Shown piece after piece: positions 16,911-24,983 of a stretch of 64,000 bases of DNA (the stretch's first letter is position 1; each line of letters opens with the position of its first letter). The position numbers and the translations under genes were made by a program. The notes under the pieces were generated by a model. The model was not told the DNA's origin, did no database searches, and saw only the letters and a program-made list of their open reading frames with translations. Source of the stretch: Salinilacustrithrix sp034522155 (GTDB lineage: Bacteria; Actinomycetota; Acidimicrobiia; Acidimicrobiales; Salinilacustritrichaceae); contig JAXHLP010000002.1 in assembly GCA_034522155.1 (NCBI GenBank), positions 310,001 to 374,000 of the forward strand. The letters run 5' to 3'.

Positions 16911-18563
16911 TCATCGGATGAGACTGACGCCGTCGGACTCGGTCGTGGTCGAGCCGCCGTCCGGCGGGAGGTTTCGGTCGGGGTCCGGGTAGAGGTCGAC
17001 AGTGGCGCCGCCGCGGATGTCGAAGCTGTGCAGGAAGAACTGCGCGCCGCGCAACTCGAGGCTCCCGCCTTGGCGGACCCTCATCGGGGCGTTCGGCGCG
17101 AAGAAGGTGCCTTCCAGATGGTTCAGGCTCGAGCCACCCTCGAACACGATGGGCTCGCTGCTCTCGGACCAGAAGAGAAGGTCGGCGAAGTCACCGCCCA
17201 GCGGTGCGGTCCAGTGGATGCTGTTGCCTTGGCCCATGCTGATGGTGCCGTTCGGTGCATAGGCAAAGGTCTGTTGCCACGCGGTGCCGCTACCACCGGT
17301 GAAGACGAACGGGCGACCGTTGCGGGCAACCACCACGCTGTCCCCGTTCGGCGCCCCGCAGGCGGACGCGACCTCGGCAGGGGTACCCCTCGCCGGGAGG
17401 GAGCCGGATGCGCAGTTCATGGCGACGGGGATCGAGTTCTCCCCCCGGATCGGCCCCTCCATCACCAGGTTGCCGCCTTGGAACGCGACCCGGCCGCTGC
17501 CGGTGAACCGCAGGCCGTCGGGACAGTTGATGTACCAGTCGTCCGCGGGAACCACGATGTGGTTGGGGTTGTTGATGTTGCACTCGTCGCTGAACTGCGG
17601 ATGGTTCGCGTCGATGTAGGCGCTCCAGAGACGGAAGCCCTCCGGGGCACCGCTGCCCGCGGCCCAGCGGTCGTGCAGGGACTCGATCGCCGGGCCCCAG
17701 GTGTCGTCGGCTGGCTGGCGGAGGTGGGGTTCGTCCACGGGCTGGTCCCACGTGGGTGGCGGCTGCCAGTGCGGTGTGTCCACCGCGTCGTCCCCGGTGG
17801 CGACCCGGTAGACCGCGTCGGCGTTGATGCTCGCTCCGCCGTCGACCTTGATCACCGGCTGGTTGCCGTTGCAGCCCGAGGCGTCGGAGTCGACATGGAC
17901 CGAGCCGGCAATGCCCTCGTTGTCGTGCACGGTGAGATGCCCGCCTTGAAGTGCCTGCAAGACCAGGCATCCCGTGGGGTCGAGAAGAACGAGCGAAGAC
18001 GGACTGCCGCCACCGCCGCCGGTCGAGGTCGAGGTCACGTCCTGCATGGCCACGGCCGAGGAGGCGAGGTCGATCTCGCCCTGCTGGAAGATGTTCTCGG
18101 AGACGTCGGTCACCATCACCCCGAACCGCCGGCAGCCGGCGTCGGTGGCGCTCTCGTCGCCGGTCGGCTGGCTGCCCATGAGCTGGTGGTCGGTGGGAAC
18201 GGGGTGGACGAACGTGTAGCGCTGCCGGTCGATGTCCACCGACGCGGTGCGGGCAGTCGAGGCCGAGCACGCCCCCGCGAGCTGGGAGCAGTCGGGGGCG
18301 AGGGAGAAGCCGGGTTGGGCGATGTTGGCCTTCACGTAGGCCCACGCCGCCTCGCACGCGACCTGGGCGTCGCCCTCGTCGCCGATGTTGGCCGCGCCGG
18401 CCAGCGCGGCGTCGTCCACGACCGAGTCGTTGACCTGGTCCTGGCTGCGGGCCCGACCGAGGTCGATGACCAGGGCCACGAACAGCAGCAGCGTGCCGAT
18501 GGTGGCGGCGAAGAGGATCAGGCTCACGCCGCGATCGTCGGTGCGGGGGTGCCGGACGCTCAT
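16911..18563 (-). CDS. TadG-like pilus-associated protein
   Basis: This 550-residue protein has the Flp-pilus TadG-like N-terminal region, with DDRGVSLILFAATIGTLLLFVALVIDLGRAR as a type IV pilin-like hydrophobic helix followed by NDSVVDDAALAGA. The long remainder (about 70-550) is extracellular, rich in Gly, Ser, Asn and Cys pairs, with a beta-solenoid feel (NLVMEGPIRGENSIPV, GQGNSIHWTAPLGGDFADLLFW, GGSLELRGAQFFLH). This may be a displayed adhesive or structural domain. The start overlaps the tadE stop by 4 nt (ATGA). The gap of 13 nt to cpaB keeps it in the operon. Confidence 0.8.
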   Translation of the reverse strand: MSVRHPRTDDRGVSLILFAATIGTLLLFVALVIDLGRARSQDQVNDSVVDDAALAGAANIGDEGDAQVACEAAWAYVKANIAQPGFSLAPDCSQLAGACSASTARTASVDIDRQRYTFVHPVPTDHQLMGSQPTGDESATDAGCRRFGVMVTDVSENIFQQGEIDLASSAVAMQDVTSTSTGGGGGSPSSLVLLDPTGCLVLQALQGGHLTVHDNEGIAGSVHVDSDASGCNGNQPVIKVDGGASINADAVYRVATGDDAVDTPHWQPPPTWDQPVDEPHLRQPADDTWGPAIESLHDRWAAGSGAPEGFRLWSAYIDANHPQFSDECNINNPNHIVVPADDWYINCPDGLRFTGSGRVAFQGGNLVMEGPIRGENSIPVAMNCASGSLPARGTPAEVASACGAPNGDSVVVARNGRPFVFTGGSGTAWQQTFAYAPNGTISMGQGNSIHWTAPLGGDFADLLFWSESSEPIVFEGGSSLNHLEGTFFAPNAPMRVRQGGSLELRGAQFFLHSFDIRGGATVDLYPDPDRNLPPDGGSTTTESDGVSLIR

Positions 18564-19186
18564 TCCGCCGCCTCCAGGCTCAGGTCGACCTCGTAGCGGG
18601 ACACGGCCTGCTTCGAGAGGTCGATGTCGATGGTGCCGAACAGCACGAGGTCGATCTCGTCGTCTCGCTGCAGGCGCACCTGCACGCGGTGCCCGGGGTC
18701 GATGTCGGTGTCGATCTCGTCGTCGACGCAGGCGGTCGACGAGTAGTCGGCGGGGGTCGGGGTATCAGAGGTGGTGAGCAAGAGCCGCCGTGGGTTGTCG
18801 AAGCCGACGGCGTCGTCCTCGGTGCCGGGGACGAACGCCACACAGATGTGGCGGCCGGGCGCGTCGGCGGTGAGCACCCGTTCGCTGTTGGACTGGACGT
18901 GCTCGGCCACATGGGCGAGCCAGGCGTCCGCCTCGTCGAGCTGGACGGTGTCGTTGGCGTCGCCGCCTTGGCTGGATTCGTCGAAGGCGAGCAGCGACAG
19001 GGTCGAGGCGTAGCGGGCCGTCTGCTGGGCCGAGTAGGAGACGGCCAGGTTGCGGTCGTAGGCGATGGCACCGGTGATGGTGGCGAAGATCAGCATGAAG
19101 AGCAGCGGCATGATCAGCGCGAACTCGACGAGCGCGGCGCCGCGCTCGTCGGTCCCGGCTTCTGCTTCTGCCTGAAACTCCGTCAT
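18560..19186 (-). CDS. TadE-like minor pilin
   Basis: This 208-residue protein begins with a hydrophilic lead, then DERGAALVEFALIMPLLFMLIFATITGAIAYDR, the TadE-type pilin-like helix with the conserved Glu after the cleavage site, then an extracellular domain. It heads the tad operon. I chose ATG 19186 over the in-frame GTG 19204, because the latter would lie upstream of the inferred transcript start: the promoter motif CCGACG at 19196-19201 is 9 nt before 19186, the same distance as at cpaE copy 1. The residues after the start, MTEFQAEAEA, resemble MTEFLAESEA of that gene. Confidence 0.85.
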   Translation of the reverse strand: MTEFQAEAEAGTDERGAALVEFALIMPLLFMLIFATITGAIAYDRNLAVSYSAQQTARYASTLSLLAFDESSQGGDANDTVQLDEADAWLAHVAEHVQSNSERVLTADAPGRHICVAFVPGTEDDAVGFDNPRRLLLTTSDTPTPADYSSTACVDDEIDTDIDPGHRVQVRLQRDDEIDLVLFGTIDIDLSKQAVSRYEVDLSLEAAE

Positions 19187-19195
19187 CGCGTATGA

Positions 19196-19222
19196 CGTCG
19201 GCACGTTGGGCGCTCAACTTGA
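19196..19222 (-). promoter_or_regulatory. FliA/WhiG-like promoter motif before tadE
   Basis: On the minus strand TCAAGT at 19222-19217, a 15-nt spacer, then CCGACG at 19201-19196, with the ATG 9 nt further on. Boxes, spacer length and distance to the ATG are the same as at 11999-12025. Confidence 0.5.
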
Positions 19223-19357
19223 CTCAGATGACTGGGCGCGCGATTCGCCTGACGTCGGGCGGCGTGAGCATTCTGCGGCATACCTCACTCTACGCCCAGA
19301 CGCCGCTACTTAGCGTGAGAACGAGTTCCTGCCGCCACCTCCCCGTGCGTGGCTCGG

Positions 19358-20701
19358 TCAGTGGGCCACCAGCCACCGGTTCTTGCCGGTGGTCTTCGCC
19401 GTACGGAGGGCGTCGTCGGCCCGGCGGAGCAGCTCGTCGACGTTGCTGCCCACGTTGGCGTGGGCGATGCCGACGGTCAGGCCGACGAGGATCGTCCGGC
19501 CGTCGACGCCGATCGGCGCCGACACCGTGTCGATCAGCCGGCGGGCCAGGGTCACGATGTCCTCCTCACCGGTGCCTTCGCAGACGATGACGAACTCGTC
19601 GCCACCCCAGCGCGACACGTGGGCCGAGTCGCGGACCGTCTCGGCCAGGCGCCGGGCGACGATTCTCAGGACGCGGTCACCGAAGTCGTGCCCGTACCGG
19701 TCGTTGACCGGCTTGAAGTCGTCGAGGTCGCAGAACAGCACCGAGGTGTCCGGCATGGTCGTGTGTTGCCGGCGCAGGACGTCGGCCAGTGACCGGCGCT
19801 GGGCGGCCCGGTTGGCGAGGCCGGTGAGCTCGTCGGTGGTGGCTGCAGCCTCCAGCTCGGCGTGGTGACGCTCGGACTCGAGCGCGAACGCGGCCAGTCG
19901 CGACACCCGCTGGGGAATGGTCTGGTGGTGGGGGGTCGCGCCGCCGGGACTCCGGCGCCAGAGGATGACCGCGGCGCTGGGCCGCTCGTCGCCCCGGACG
20001 GTGATGGGGATCGCCCAGCAGGTGGCGTAGCCCGAGCCCTCGACGGCGCAGGCGAGCGCGGGGTGGTCGATGTGCAGCTCGTGGCCGCCCTGCACGGTGC
20101 CGGTTTCCATGGCGTCGCGCCACGGGGTCTGCTCGGGCTCGATCTGGGTGACCGAGGCGCCCAGGTGCGACAGATCCGGCGCCGCGTGGGCGAAGCGGTC
20201 GCCGTCCCAGCCCCAGCCGATCGTCACCGACGAGCCCGGCATGTCGTACTCGCACAGCGCGGCGAGCCGGCGCAGCACGTCGTCGACGGGGGCGCCCACC
20301 GCCATGGCGTCGACGGCGTCGTAGAGCCGGGTGGTGCCCTGCGAGCGCCGGATCTGGAGGAACAGGCCGTCGAAGCCGTACTGCGTGCCGACCGCGGCCG
20401 AGATCTCGCACGGCAAGCGGGCACCGTCGGCCCTGACCAGTTCGAGGTCCATCGGCGGGCCCGTCCACTCGGCGATCGGCACCACCTCGCCGATGTAGTC
20501 CTCGAAGGCCGACAGGGCGACCTCGTGGTACTCGGGGGCCACGGTTTCGAGCATGTGGCGGCCGACGAAGCTCGCGGCCGGTTCGCCCATGAGGTCTTCG
20601 ATCTTGGGGCCGACCCAGACGACCGTACCGTGGGGGTCGGTCACCACGAACGGGCTGAAGGTCGACTCGACCATCAGGCGGTACGGAACCTCACTCACCA
20701 T
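19358..20701 (-). CDS. PAS-GAF-GGDEF diguanylate cyclase
   Basis: This 447-residue cytosolic protein makes c-di-GMP from two GTP. PAS domain at about 5-120 (STFSPFVVTDPHGTVVWVG), GAF-like domain at about 130-270 (ATCWAIPITVRGDERPSAAVILW), GGDEF domain at about 285-445 with TTDELTGLANR, FCDLDDFKPVNDRYGHDFGD and the active-site RWGGDEFVIV. The product-inhibition site RxxD before the active site reads RDSA, so feedback inhibition is probably lost. Start: ATG 20701 at the head of the PAS domain. It lies upstream of the tad operon on the same strand and downstream of aconitase. A weaker TCAAGT/CCGAAC pair (13-nt spacer) sits at 20750-20774. Confidence 0.88.
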   Translation of the reverse strand: MVSEVPYRLMVESTFSPFVVTDPHGTVVWVGPKIEDLMGEPAASFVGRHMLETVAPEYHEVALSAFEDYIGEVVPIAEWTGPPMDLELVRADGARLPCEISAAVGTQYGFDGLFLQIRRSQGTTRLYDAVDAMAVGAPVDDVLRRLAALCEYDMPGSSVTIGWGWDGDRFAHAAPDLSHLGASVTQIEPEQTPWRDAMETGTVQGGHELHIDHPALACAVEGSGYATCWAIPITVRGDERPSAAVILWRRSPGGATPHHQTIPQRVSRLAAFALESERHHAELEAAATTDELTGLANRAAQRRSLADVLRRQHTTMPDTSVLFCDLDDFKPVNDRYGHDFGDRVLRIVARRLAETVRDSAHVSRWGGDEFVIVCEGTGEEDIVTLARRLIDTVSAPIGVDGRTILVGLTVGIAHANVGSNVDELLRRADDALRTAKTTGKNRWLVAH

Positions 20702-20831
20702 GTCAGTCGCCTTCGTCCGAGGGAGTGGCCACCGGCCCGCGTGGCTCACGTTCGGTGACCATCCGACCACTTGAAGCTAACCGCGATCCGAGTGGTCGTC
20801 CACCGCCGATCTCGCGCCGTTCTCCTCGACG

Positions 20832-23114
20832 TCAGCTTCCTCGTTGCCGAATGATGTTGAGGGCCGAGCCGGCCTGGAACCACCCGATCTGCTCGGGCGA
20901 CATCGTGTGGGTGCACTGGAACTCGTCGACCGAGCCGTCGGGCTGGTTGACCTTCGCGGTCACCGGCGTGTCGGGTGCCAGGTCGGCGAGGCCGACGATG
21001 TCGATGGTCGAGTCCTCGCCGATCAGGTCGTAGCTCGCCGGGTCGGCGAAGGTGAGGGCGAGCACACCCTGCTTCTTCAAGTTGGTCTCGTGGATGCGGG
21101 CGAAGCTGCGCACCAGGACCGCGGCGCAGCCCCGGAAGCGGGGCTCCATCGCGGCGTGCTCGCGTGAGCTGCCCTCGCCGTAGTTCTCGTCGCCCACGGC
21201 CACCCAGTTGATGCCGGCCTCGTGCAGGTGCTTGCAGATCTCGGGGTAGGGCTCGGTGGTGTCGTGAACCGGACACCGGCCGGTGCCGGCCTCGCCGGTG
21301 AAGGCGTTGACCGCGCCGGCGAACAGGTTGCCCGAGATGTTCTCGAGGTGGCCCCGGTACTTCAGCCACGGACCGGCCATCGAGATGTGGTCGGTCGTGC
21401 ACTTGCCCTGGGCCTTCATGGCCACGGGCAGGCCGGTGAAGTCCTCGCCGCTCCACGGCTCGAACGGGGTGAGCAGCTGGATCCGGTCGGACTTGGGGTC
21501 GACCTTGACCTCGACCTGCTCTCGCTCGGCCGCGTCGTCGGGCGGGGCGATGAAGGTGTCCTCGCCGGCGTCGAAGCCCTGTGGGGGCAGGTCGATGCCG
21601 ACGGGCTCGTCGAGGAGCACCTCTTCGCCCTCGTCGTTGGTGAGGGTGTCGGTGCGGGGGTCGAAGTCGAGCCGGCCCGCCAGCGCCATGGCGATCACCG
21701 TGTCGGGCGAGGTCACGAAGCTCAGCGTGTTGGCCGACCCGTCGTTGCGCTTGGGGAAGTTGCGGTTGTAGCTGTTGACGATCGTGTTGACCTCGTCGAG
21801 GTCCTGGTCGGGGCGGGACCACTGGCCGATGCACGGGCCGCACGCGTTGGCCAGCACCTCGCCGCCGATGGCCTCGAGGTCGTCGAGCAGGCCGTCGCGC
21901 TCGATCGTGGCGCGGATCTGCTCCGAGCCCGGGGTGACCAGCAGCTGGGTCCGGGCCTCGAGACCCTTGGCCGTCGCCTGGCGGGCGATCGACGCCGCTC
22001 GGGTGATGTCCTCGTAGGAGCTGTTGGTGCACGAGCCGATGAGGGCCGAGCTGATCTCGAGCGGCCAGCCCTCCTCCTCGGCGTGCTCGCCCACGTCGGC
22101 CACGGTGTGGGCCCGGTCGGGGGAGTGGGGGCCGTTGATCATCGGCGGCAGCTCGGACAGGTCGATCTCGATGACCTCGTCGAAGTAGCCGCCCGGGTTC
22201 TCCAGCACCTCGGGGTCGGCGCGCAGGTCGCCGGACACGGCGTTGGCCGCGTCGGCGATCTCCTCGCGCTCGGTCGACTCGAGGTAGGCGGCGATGTTCC
22301 CGTCGTACTGGAACAGCGACGTGGTGGCGCCGATCTCGGCGCCCATGTTGCAGATCGTGCCCTTGCCGGTGGCGGTGATCGAGTCGGCGCCCGGGCCGAA
22401 GTACTCGACGATGGCGCCGGTGCCGCCCTTCACGGTGAGGACCTCGGCCACCTTCAGGATCACGTCCTTCGGCGCGGTCCAGCCGGAGAGCTCCCCCGTC
22501 AGGTGGACGCCGATGAGCTTGGGCCAGCGGACGTTGAACGGGAACCCGGTCATCACGTCGACGGCGTCGGCGCCGCCCACGCCGATGGCCACCATGGCGA
22601 GCCCGCCGGCGTTGGGGGTGTGGCTGTCGGTGCCGATCATCATCCCGCCCGGGAACGCGTAGTTCTCGAGCACGACCTGGTGGATGATGCCCGAGCCCGG
22701 CTTCCAGAACCCGATGCCGTAGCGGCGGCTGACGGTCTCGAGGAAGTCGTAGACCTCGGCGTTGGTGTCCACGGCCACCGACAGGTCCTTGAGCGCCCCG
22801 ACCTTGGCCTGGATCAGGTGGTCGCAGTGGACGGTGGAGGGGACTGCGGCCTCGTCGAGCCCGGCGGTCATGAACTGGAGCAGCGCCATCTGGGCGGTGG
22901 CGTCCTGCATGGCCACCCGGTCGGGGTCGAAGTCGGCGTAGGACCGGCCCCGCTCCATCTCCTGGCCGTCGCGGTCGCGCAGGTGGTTGATCAGGATCTT
23001 CTCGGCCAGCGTCAGGGGCCGACCCAGCCGCTCGCGGCCGAGCGCCGCCGACTCGGGCAGCCGGTCGTAGACGCGGTTGACCAGCTCGATCGGGGTGGAG
23101 GAGGTGACGGTCAT
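20832..23114 (-). CDS. acn: Aconitate hydratase, mitochondrial type
   Basis: This 760-residue enzyme interconverts citrate and isocitrate in the TCA cycle with a [4Fe-4S] cluster. Visible are the substrate and cluster segments IGTDSHTPNAGGLAMVAIGVGGADAVDVMTG, the first Cys ligand in IGSCTNSSYEDITRAA, the Cys pair in NACGPCIGQW, and in the C-terminal swivel domain GDENYGEGSSREHAAMEPR. Length and wording match the mitochondrial/ACO2 class rather than the 900-residue AcnA/IRP class. ATG 23114 is preceded by a GAGGT ribosome site. Its promoter lies in the repeat-bearing gap to the divergent AbiEi-like gene; TATAGA on the minus strand near 23160 is a possible -10 box. Confidence 0.95.
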   Translation of the reverse strand: MTVTSSTPIELVNRVYDRLPESAALGRERLGRPLTLAEKILINHLRDRDGQEMERGRSYADFDPDRVAMQDATAQMALLQFMTAGLDEAAVPSTVHCDHLIQAKVGALKDLSVAVDTNAEVYDFLETVSRRYGIGFWKPGSGIIHQVVLENYAFPGGMMIGTDSHTPNAGGLAMVAIGVGGADAVDVMTGFPFNVRWPKLIGVHLTGELSGWTAPKDVILKVAEVLTVKGGTGAIVEYFGPGADSITATGKGTICNMGAEIGATTSLFQYDGNIAAYLESTEREEIADAANAVSGDLRADPEVLENPGGYFDEVIEIDLSELPPMINGPHSPDRAHTVADVGEHAEEEGWPLEISSALIGSCTNSSYEDITRAASIARQATAKGLEARTQLLVTPGSEQIRATIERDGLLDDLEAIGGEVLANACGPCIGQWSRPDQDLDEVNTIVNSYNRNFPKRNDGSANTLSFVTSPDTVIAMALAGRLDFDPRTDTLTNDEGEEVLLDEPVGIDLPPQGFDAGEDTFIAPPDDAAEREQVEVKVDPKSDRIQLLTPFEPWSGEDFTGLPVAMKAQGKCTTDHISMAGPWLKYRGHLENISGNLFAGAVNAFTGEAGTGRCPVHDTTEPYPEICKHLHEAGINWVAVGDENYGEGSSREHAAMEPRFRGCAAVLVRSFARIHETNLKKQGVLALTFADPASYDLIGEDSTIDIVGLADLAPDTPVTAKVNQPDGSVDEFQCTHTMSPEQIGWFQAGSALNIIRQRGS

Positions 23115-23154
23115 GGGGCTACCTCGTGCAGCAGGAGACATGCGTTGCACTTGA

Positions 23155-23171
23155 CTCTATACAGGTTAGAG
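23155..23171. promoter_or_regulatory. Short dyad upstream of aconitase
   Basis: CTCTA and TAGAG form an inverted repeat with a 7-nt spacer, overlapping the possible aconitase -10 box. It is a candidate operator only; no named regulator motif is recognised. Confidence 0.25.
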
Positions 23172-23234
23172 ACAAGGTGCGTGCGGTCGTGAAGTCCGCG
23201 TCGGATCCTACGGGCTCGACTCAGGCCCGCCCGC

Positions 23235-23426
23235 ACCGTGTCCCGTCGCCTCGGGCCTGCGCTGGGCGTCTGGTCCTTGACGACCGTGCGTTGGCAGGCC
23301 CGGTCCATTTCGGGCGTCCGGCCCTTCGCCACCGTGCGTTGGCAGGCCCGGTCTGCTTCGGGCGTGTGGTCGTTCCTCACGGTGTGCTCACACCCCCGTT
23401 CTCCGCGACTCGGGCTGCGTACCCGA
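23235..23426. repeat. Four degenerate 48-bp tandem repeats (family 1)
   Basis: Units begin at 23235, 23283, 23331 and 23379 with ACCGTG or ACGGTG and share the core GCGTTGGCAGGCCCGGT. The central two are closest. Two related 48-bp units sit at 46439-46515, another intergenic gap. Minus-strand frames read ACQRTV-type 16-residue repeats through them, but no gene start supports translation. Confidence 0.75.
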
Positions 23427-23500
23427 GGTTCTTGTCGGCGGTCTTGCGTAGCGTCGTCCGCGACTTCCCCCGAATGCATCAGCACCGCGGAGGAAGTCTC

Positions 23501-24439
23501 ATGCTCGACGTCGTCACCGAGCTGGCCTGGCGCCAGCACGGCGCCTTCAGCACCACCCAGGCCATCGCCCGAGGCGTCACCAGCACCTGGCTCAGCAACC
23601 ATTGCTCGGCCGGGACGATCCGGCGGGACGCGCCGGCTGTCTACGTGCTGGCATGCGCCCCGGCCACCATCAAGCAACGACACATGGTTCATCTGCTCGC
23701 GGCCGGCGACGGCGCGATGGCCACCAGCGACTCCGGCCTCGCCCTGTGGTGCCCCGAGCTGGTCCTGCCACGGAAGCCCGTCCTGACCGTGCCGCGGAAC
23801 TGTGGGTACACGACCGACCGTGCGACGCTCGTTCGCAGTCGCGACCTGCACCTCGCCAAGCCGACCGTCGTCGACGGGATTCCGACGGTGGGCGTGGCTC
23901 GAGCGCTGCTCGATGCGGCGGTCGGCCGGACGCCCGACGAGGTGGTCGCGCGCATCAACGCGTGCCAGCGTCACTCGTCCCTCGCCGTCGGGGCGCTGGT
24001 CGAGGCCCTGTCGGCACACGCCCGTTCCGGCCGGCCGGGGATCACGACCTTCCGGGAAGCGCTGCGCATCTTGACGAGAGCGGTGCCCGACTCCGAGTTC
24101 GAGCGGCTCGTCGTTCGCGACCTCGTCGCCGCCGGCGTCCCCGAACCCCGCCTCCACCATGTGGTACGTCTGCCGGGCGAGCCGGCGATCGAGCTCGATC
24201 TCGACTGGCCCGGGTGTCTGCTCGACGTCGAGCTCGATGGTGCCGATCACTTCGTCCGCCGCAAGAAGGCTGGCCGCGACCGGGCACGCGACCGGCTCCT
24301 GGGCAGCGTCGGCTACTTCGTTCCCCGCTATACCTGGGACGACTACATCGGCGACCGCGACGGCATGATCGCCGAGATCGCGCGATTCGTCGACGAGCGA
24401 TCCGGTTCGGGCGTGTCACCCAATGGTGCTGGGCACTGA
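23501..24439 (+). CDS. AbiEi-like antitoxin domain / DUF559 nuclease-fold protein
   Basis: This 312-residue protein starts with a winged-helix region as in AbiEi-type antitoxins and their many actinobacterial relatives (LAWRQHGAFSTTQAIARGVTSTWLSNHCSAG). A central domain follows, and the C-terminal 100 residues resemble DUF559/Vsr-like restriction folds: EFERLVVRDLVAAGVPEPR, IELDLDWPGCLLDVELDGADHFVRRKKAGRDRARDRLL (Glu/Asp, then Glu and the Lys-rich end). Family members occur in many copies in actinobacteria without a linked toxin; none is adjacent here, so an antitoxin role is not supported. GCGGAGGA before ATG 23501 fixes the start. The last 12 residues come from repeat family 2. Confidence 0.75.
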   Translation: MLDVVTELAWRQHGAFSTTQAIARGVTSTWLSNHCSAGTIRRDAPAVYVLACAPATIKQRHMVHLLAAGDGAMATSDSGLALWCPELVLPRKPVLTVPRNCGYTTDRATLVRSRDLHLAKPTVVDGIPTVGVARALLDAAVGRTPDEVVARINACQRHSSLAVGALVEALSAHARSGRPGITTFREALRILTRAVPDSEFERLVVRDLVAAGVPEPRLHHVVRLPGEPAIELDLDWPGCLLDVELDGADHFVRRKKAGRDRARDRLLGSVGYFVPRYTWDDYIGDRDGMIAEIARFVDERSGSGVSPNGAGH

Positions 24440-24590
24440 TGCGCCCGGAGCGCGGCCCGGACGGTTCGGGGGTGTCACCCAACGGTGTCGTTCGCCGATG
24501 CACCCAGAGGTTCGGGTGTGTGGGCGCACGTGGGTGGGTGTTGATGCGCCCGGAGCGACCGGCGGGCGGTTCAGGTGTGTGGGCGCGGCG
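24404..24590. repeat. Interspersed short repeats (family 2)
   Basis: Four units start at 24404, 24463, 24509 and 24569 (spacing 59, 46, 60). Two read GGTTCGGGSGTGTCACCCAA, two read GGTTCRGGTGTGTGGGCGC, and GATGCRCCC-type text lies between. They cover the end of the AbiEi-like gene and the end of the opposite small frame. Confidence 0.65.
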
Positions 24591-24928
24591 AGGAGCTCGA
24601 TCGCGAACGCGTCCCGAAGGGCCCGCCGGAACGCGGGGTCGAGCGAGTCGGACCCGCCCGCCGCCCCGGACCGGCGGAGCGGTGCGATGGTCGCGCCGGC
24701 CGCGGCGGGCAGGACCTCGAGCAGGGCGGTGAGATGCGACGTGTCGCGGTCGCTCGGCACCAGCCGGGCCACCCGTTCGGTGAGTCGCACGACGACCGTG
24801 GTCTGCCAACCGGCCGGGCCGTCGCAGGTCGCCGACGCCGTCGAGCGATCGACCGGCGCGGCCGGGGGAGCGTCGCATTCGGGCGTGTACCGCAGTTCCA
24901 CGGTGGCCACCCGCACCATGTCGGACAC
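24416..24928 (-). CDS. Small hypothetical protein with repeat-derived tail
   Basis: I do not recognise this 170-residue frame. Residues 1-115 look protein-like (MSDMVRVATVELRYTPECD, WQTTVVVRLTERVARLVPS, LDPAFRRALRDAFAIELLAA); the last 55 residues are translated repeat family 2 and overlap the 3' end of the AbiEi-like gene by 24 nt. It follows the diguanylate cyclase gene by about 55 nt on the same strand. ATG 24928 is the only plausible start. The real gene may once have ended near 24585 and been extended by the repeats. Confidence 0.4.
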   Translation of the reverse strand: MSDMVRVATVELRYTPECDAPPAAPVDRSTASATCDGPAGWQTTVVVRLTERVARLVPSDRDTSHLTALLEVLPAAAGATIAPLRRSGAAGGSDSLDPAFRRALRDAFAIELLAAPTHLNRPPVAPGASTPTHVRPHTRTSGCIGERHRWVTPPNRPGRAPGASVPSTIG

Positions 24929-24983
24929 GGCGGTGGCGACCGCCCGGCCGACCGGGTCGGGCGGCGTCTCGCTCGCCCTGGTG

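Noticed and set aside
16839..18596. A 585-codon plus-strand frame opposite tadG
   Set aside because: Low-complexity Arg/Val/Gly text without domains; the minus strand holds the pilus gene with coupled start and stop.
21222..23192. A 656-codon plus-strand frame opposite aconitase
   Set aside because: Aconitase on the minus strand is certain, and the plus frame has no recognisable sequence.
23235..23426. CRISPR array
   Set aside because: Units are degenerate and directly adjoining (48-bp period) with no unique spacers and no cas genes.
23111..24250. A minus-strand protein with 16-residue ACQRTV repeats
   Set aside because: The repeats come from the 48-bp DNA repeats; the rest of the frame is antisense to the AbiEi-like gene and has no good start.
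23501..24439. A complete type IV toxin-antitoxin system
   Set aside because: Only the AbiEi-like/DUF559 protein is present; no AbiEii-type nucleotidyltransferase gene lies next to it.
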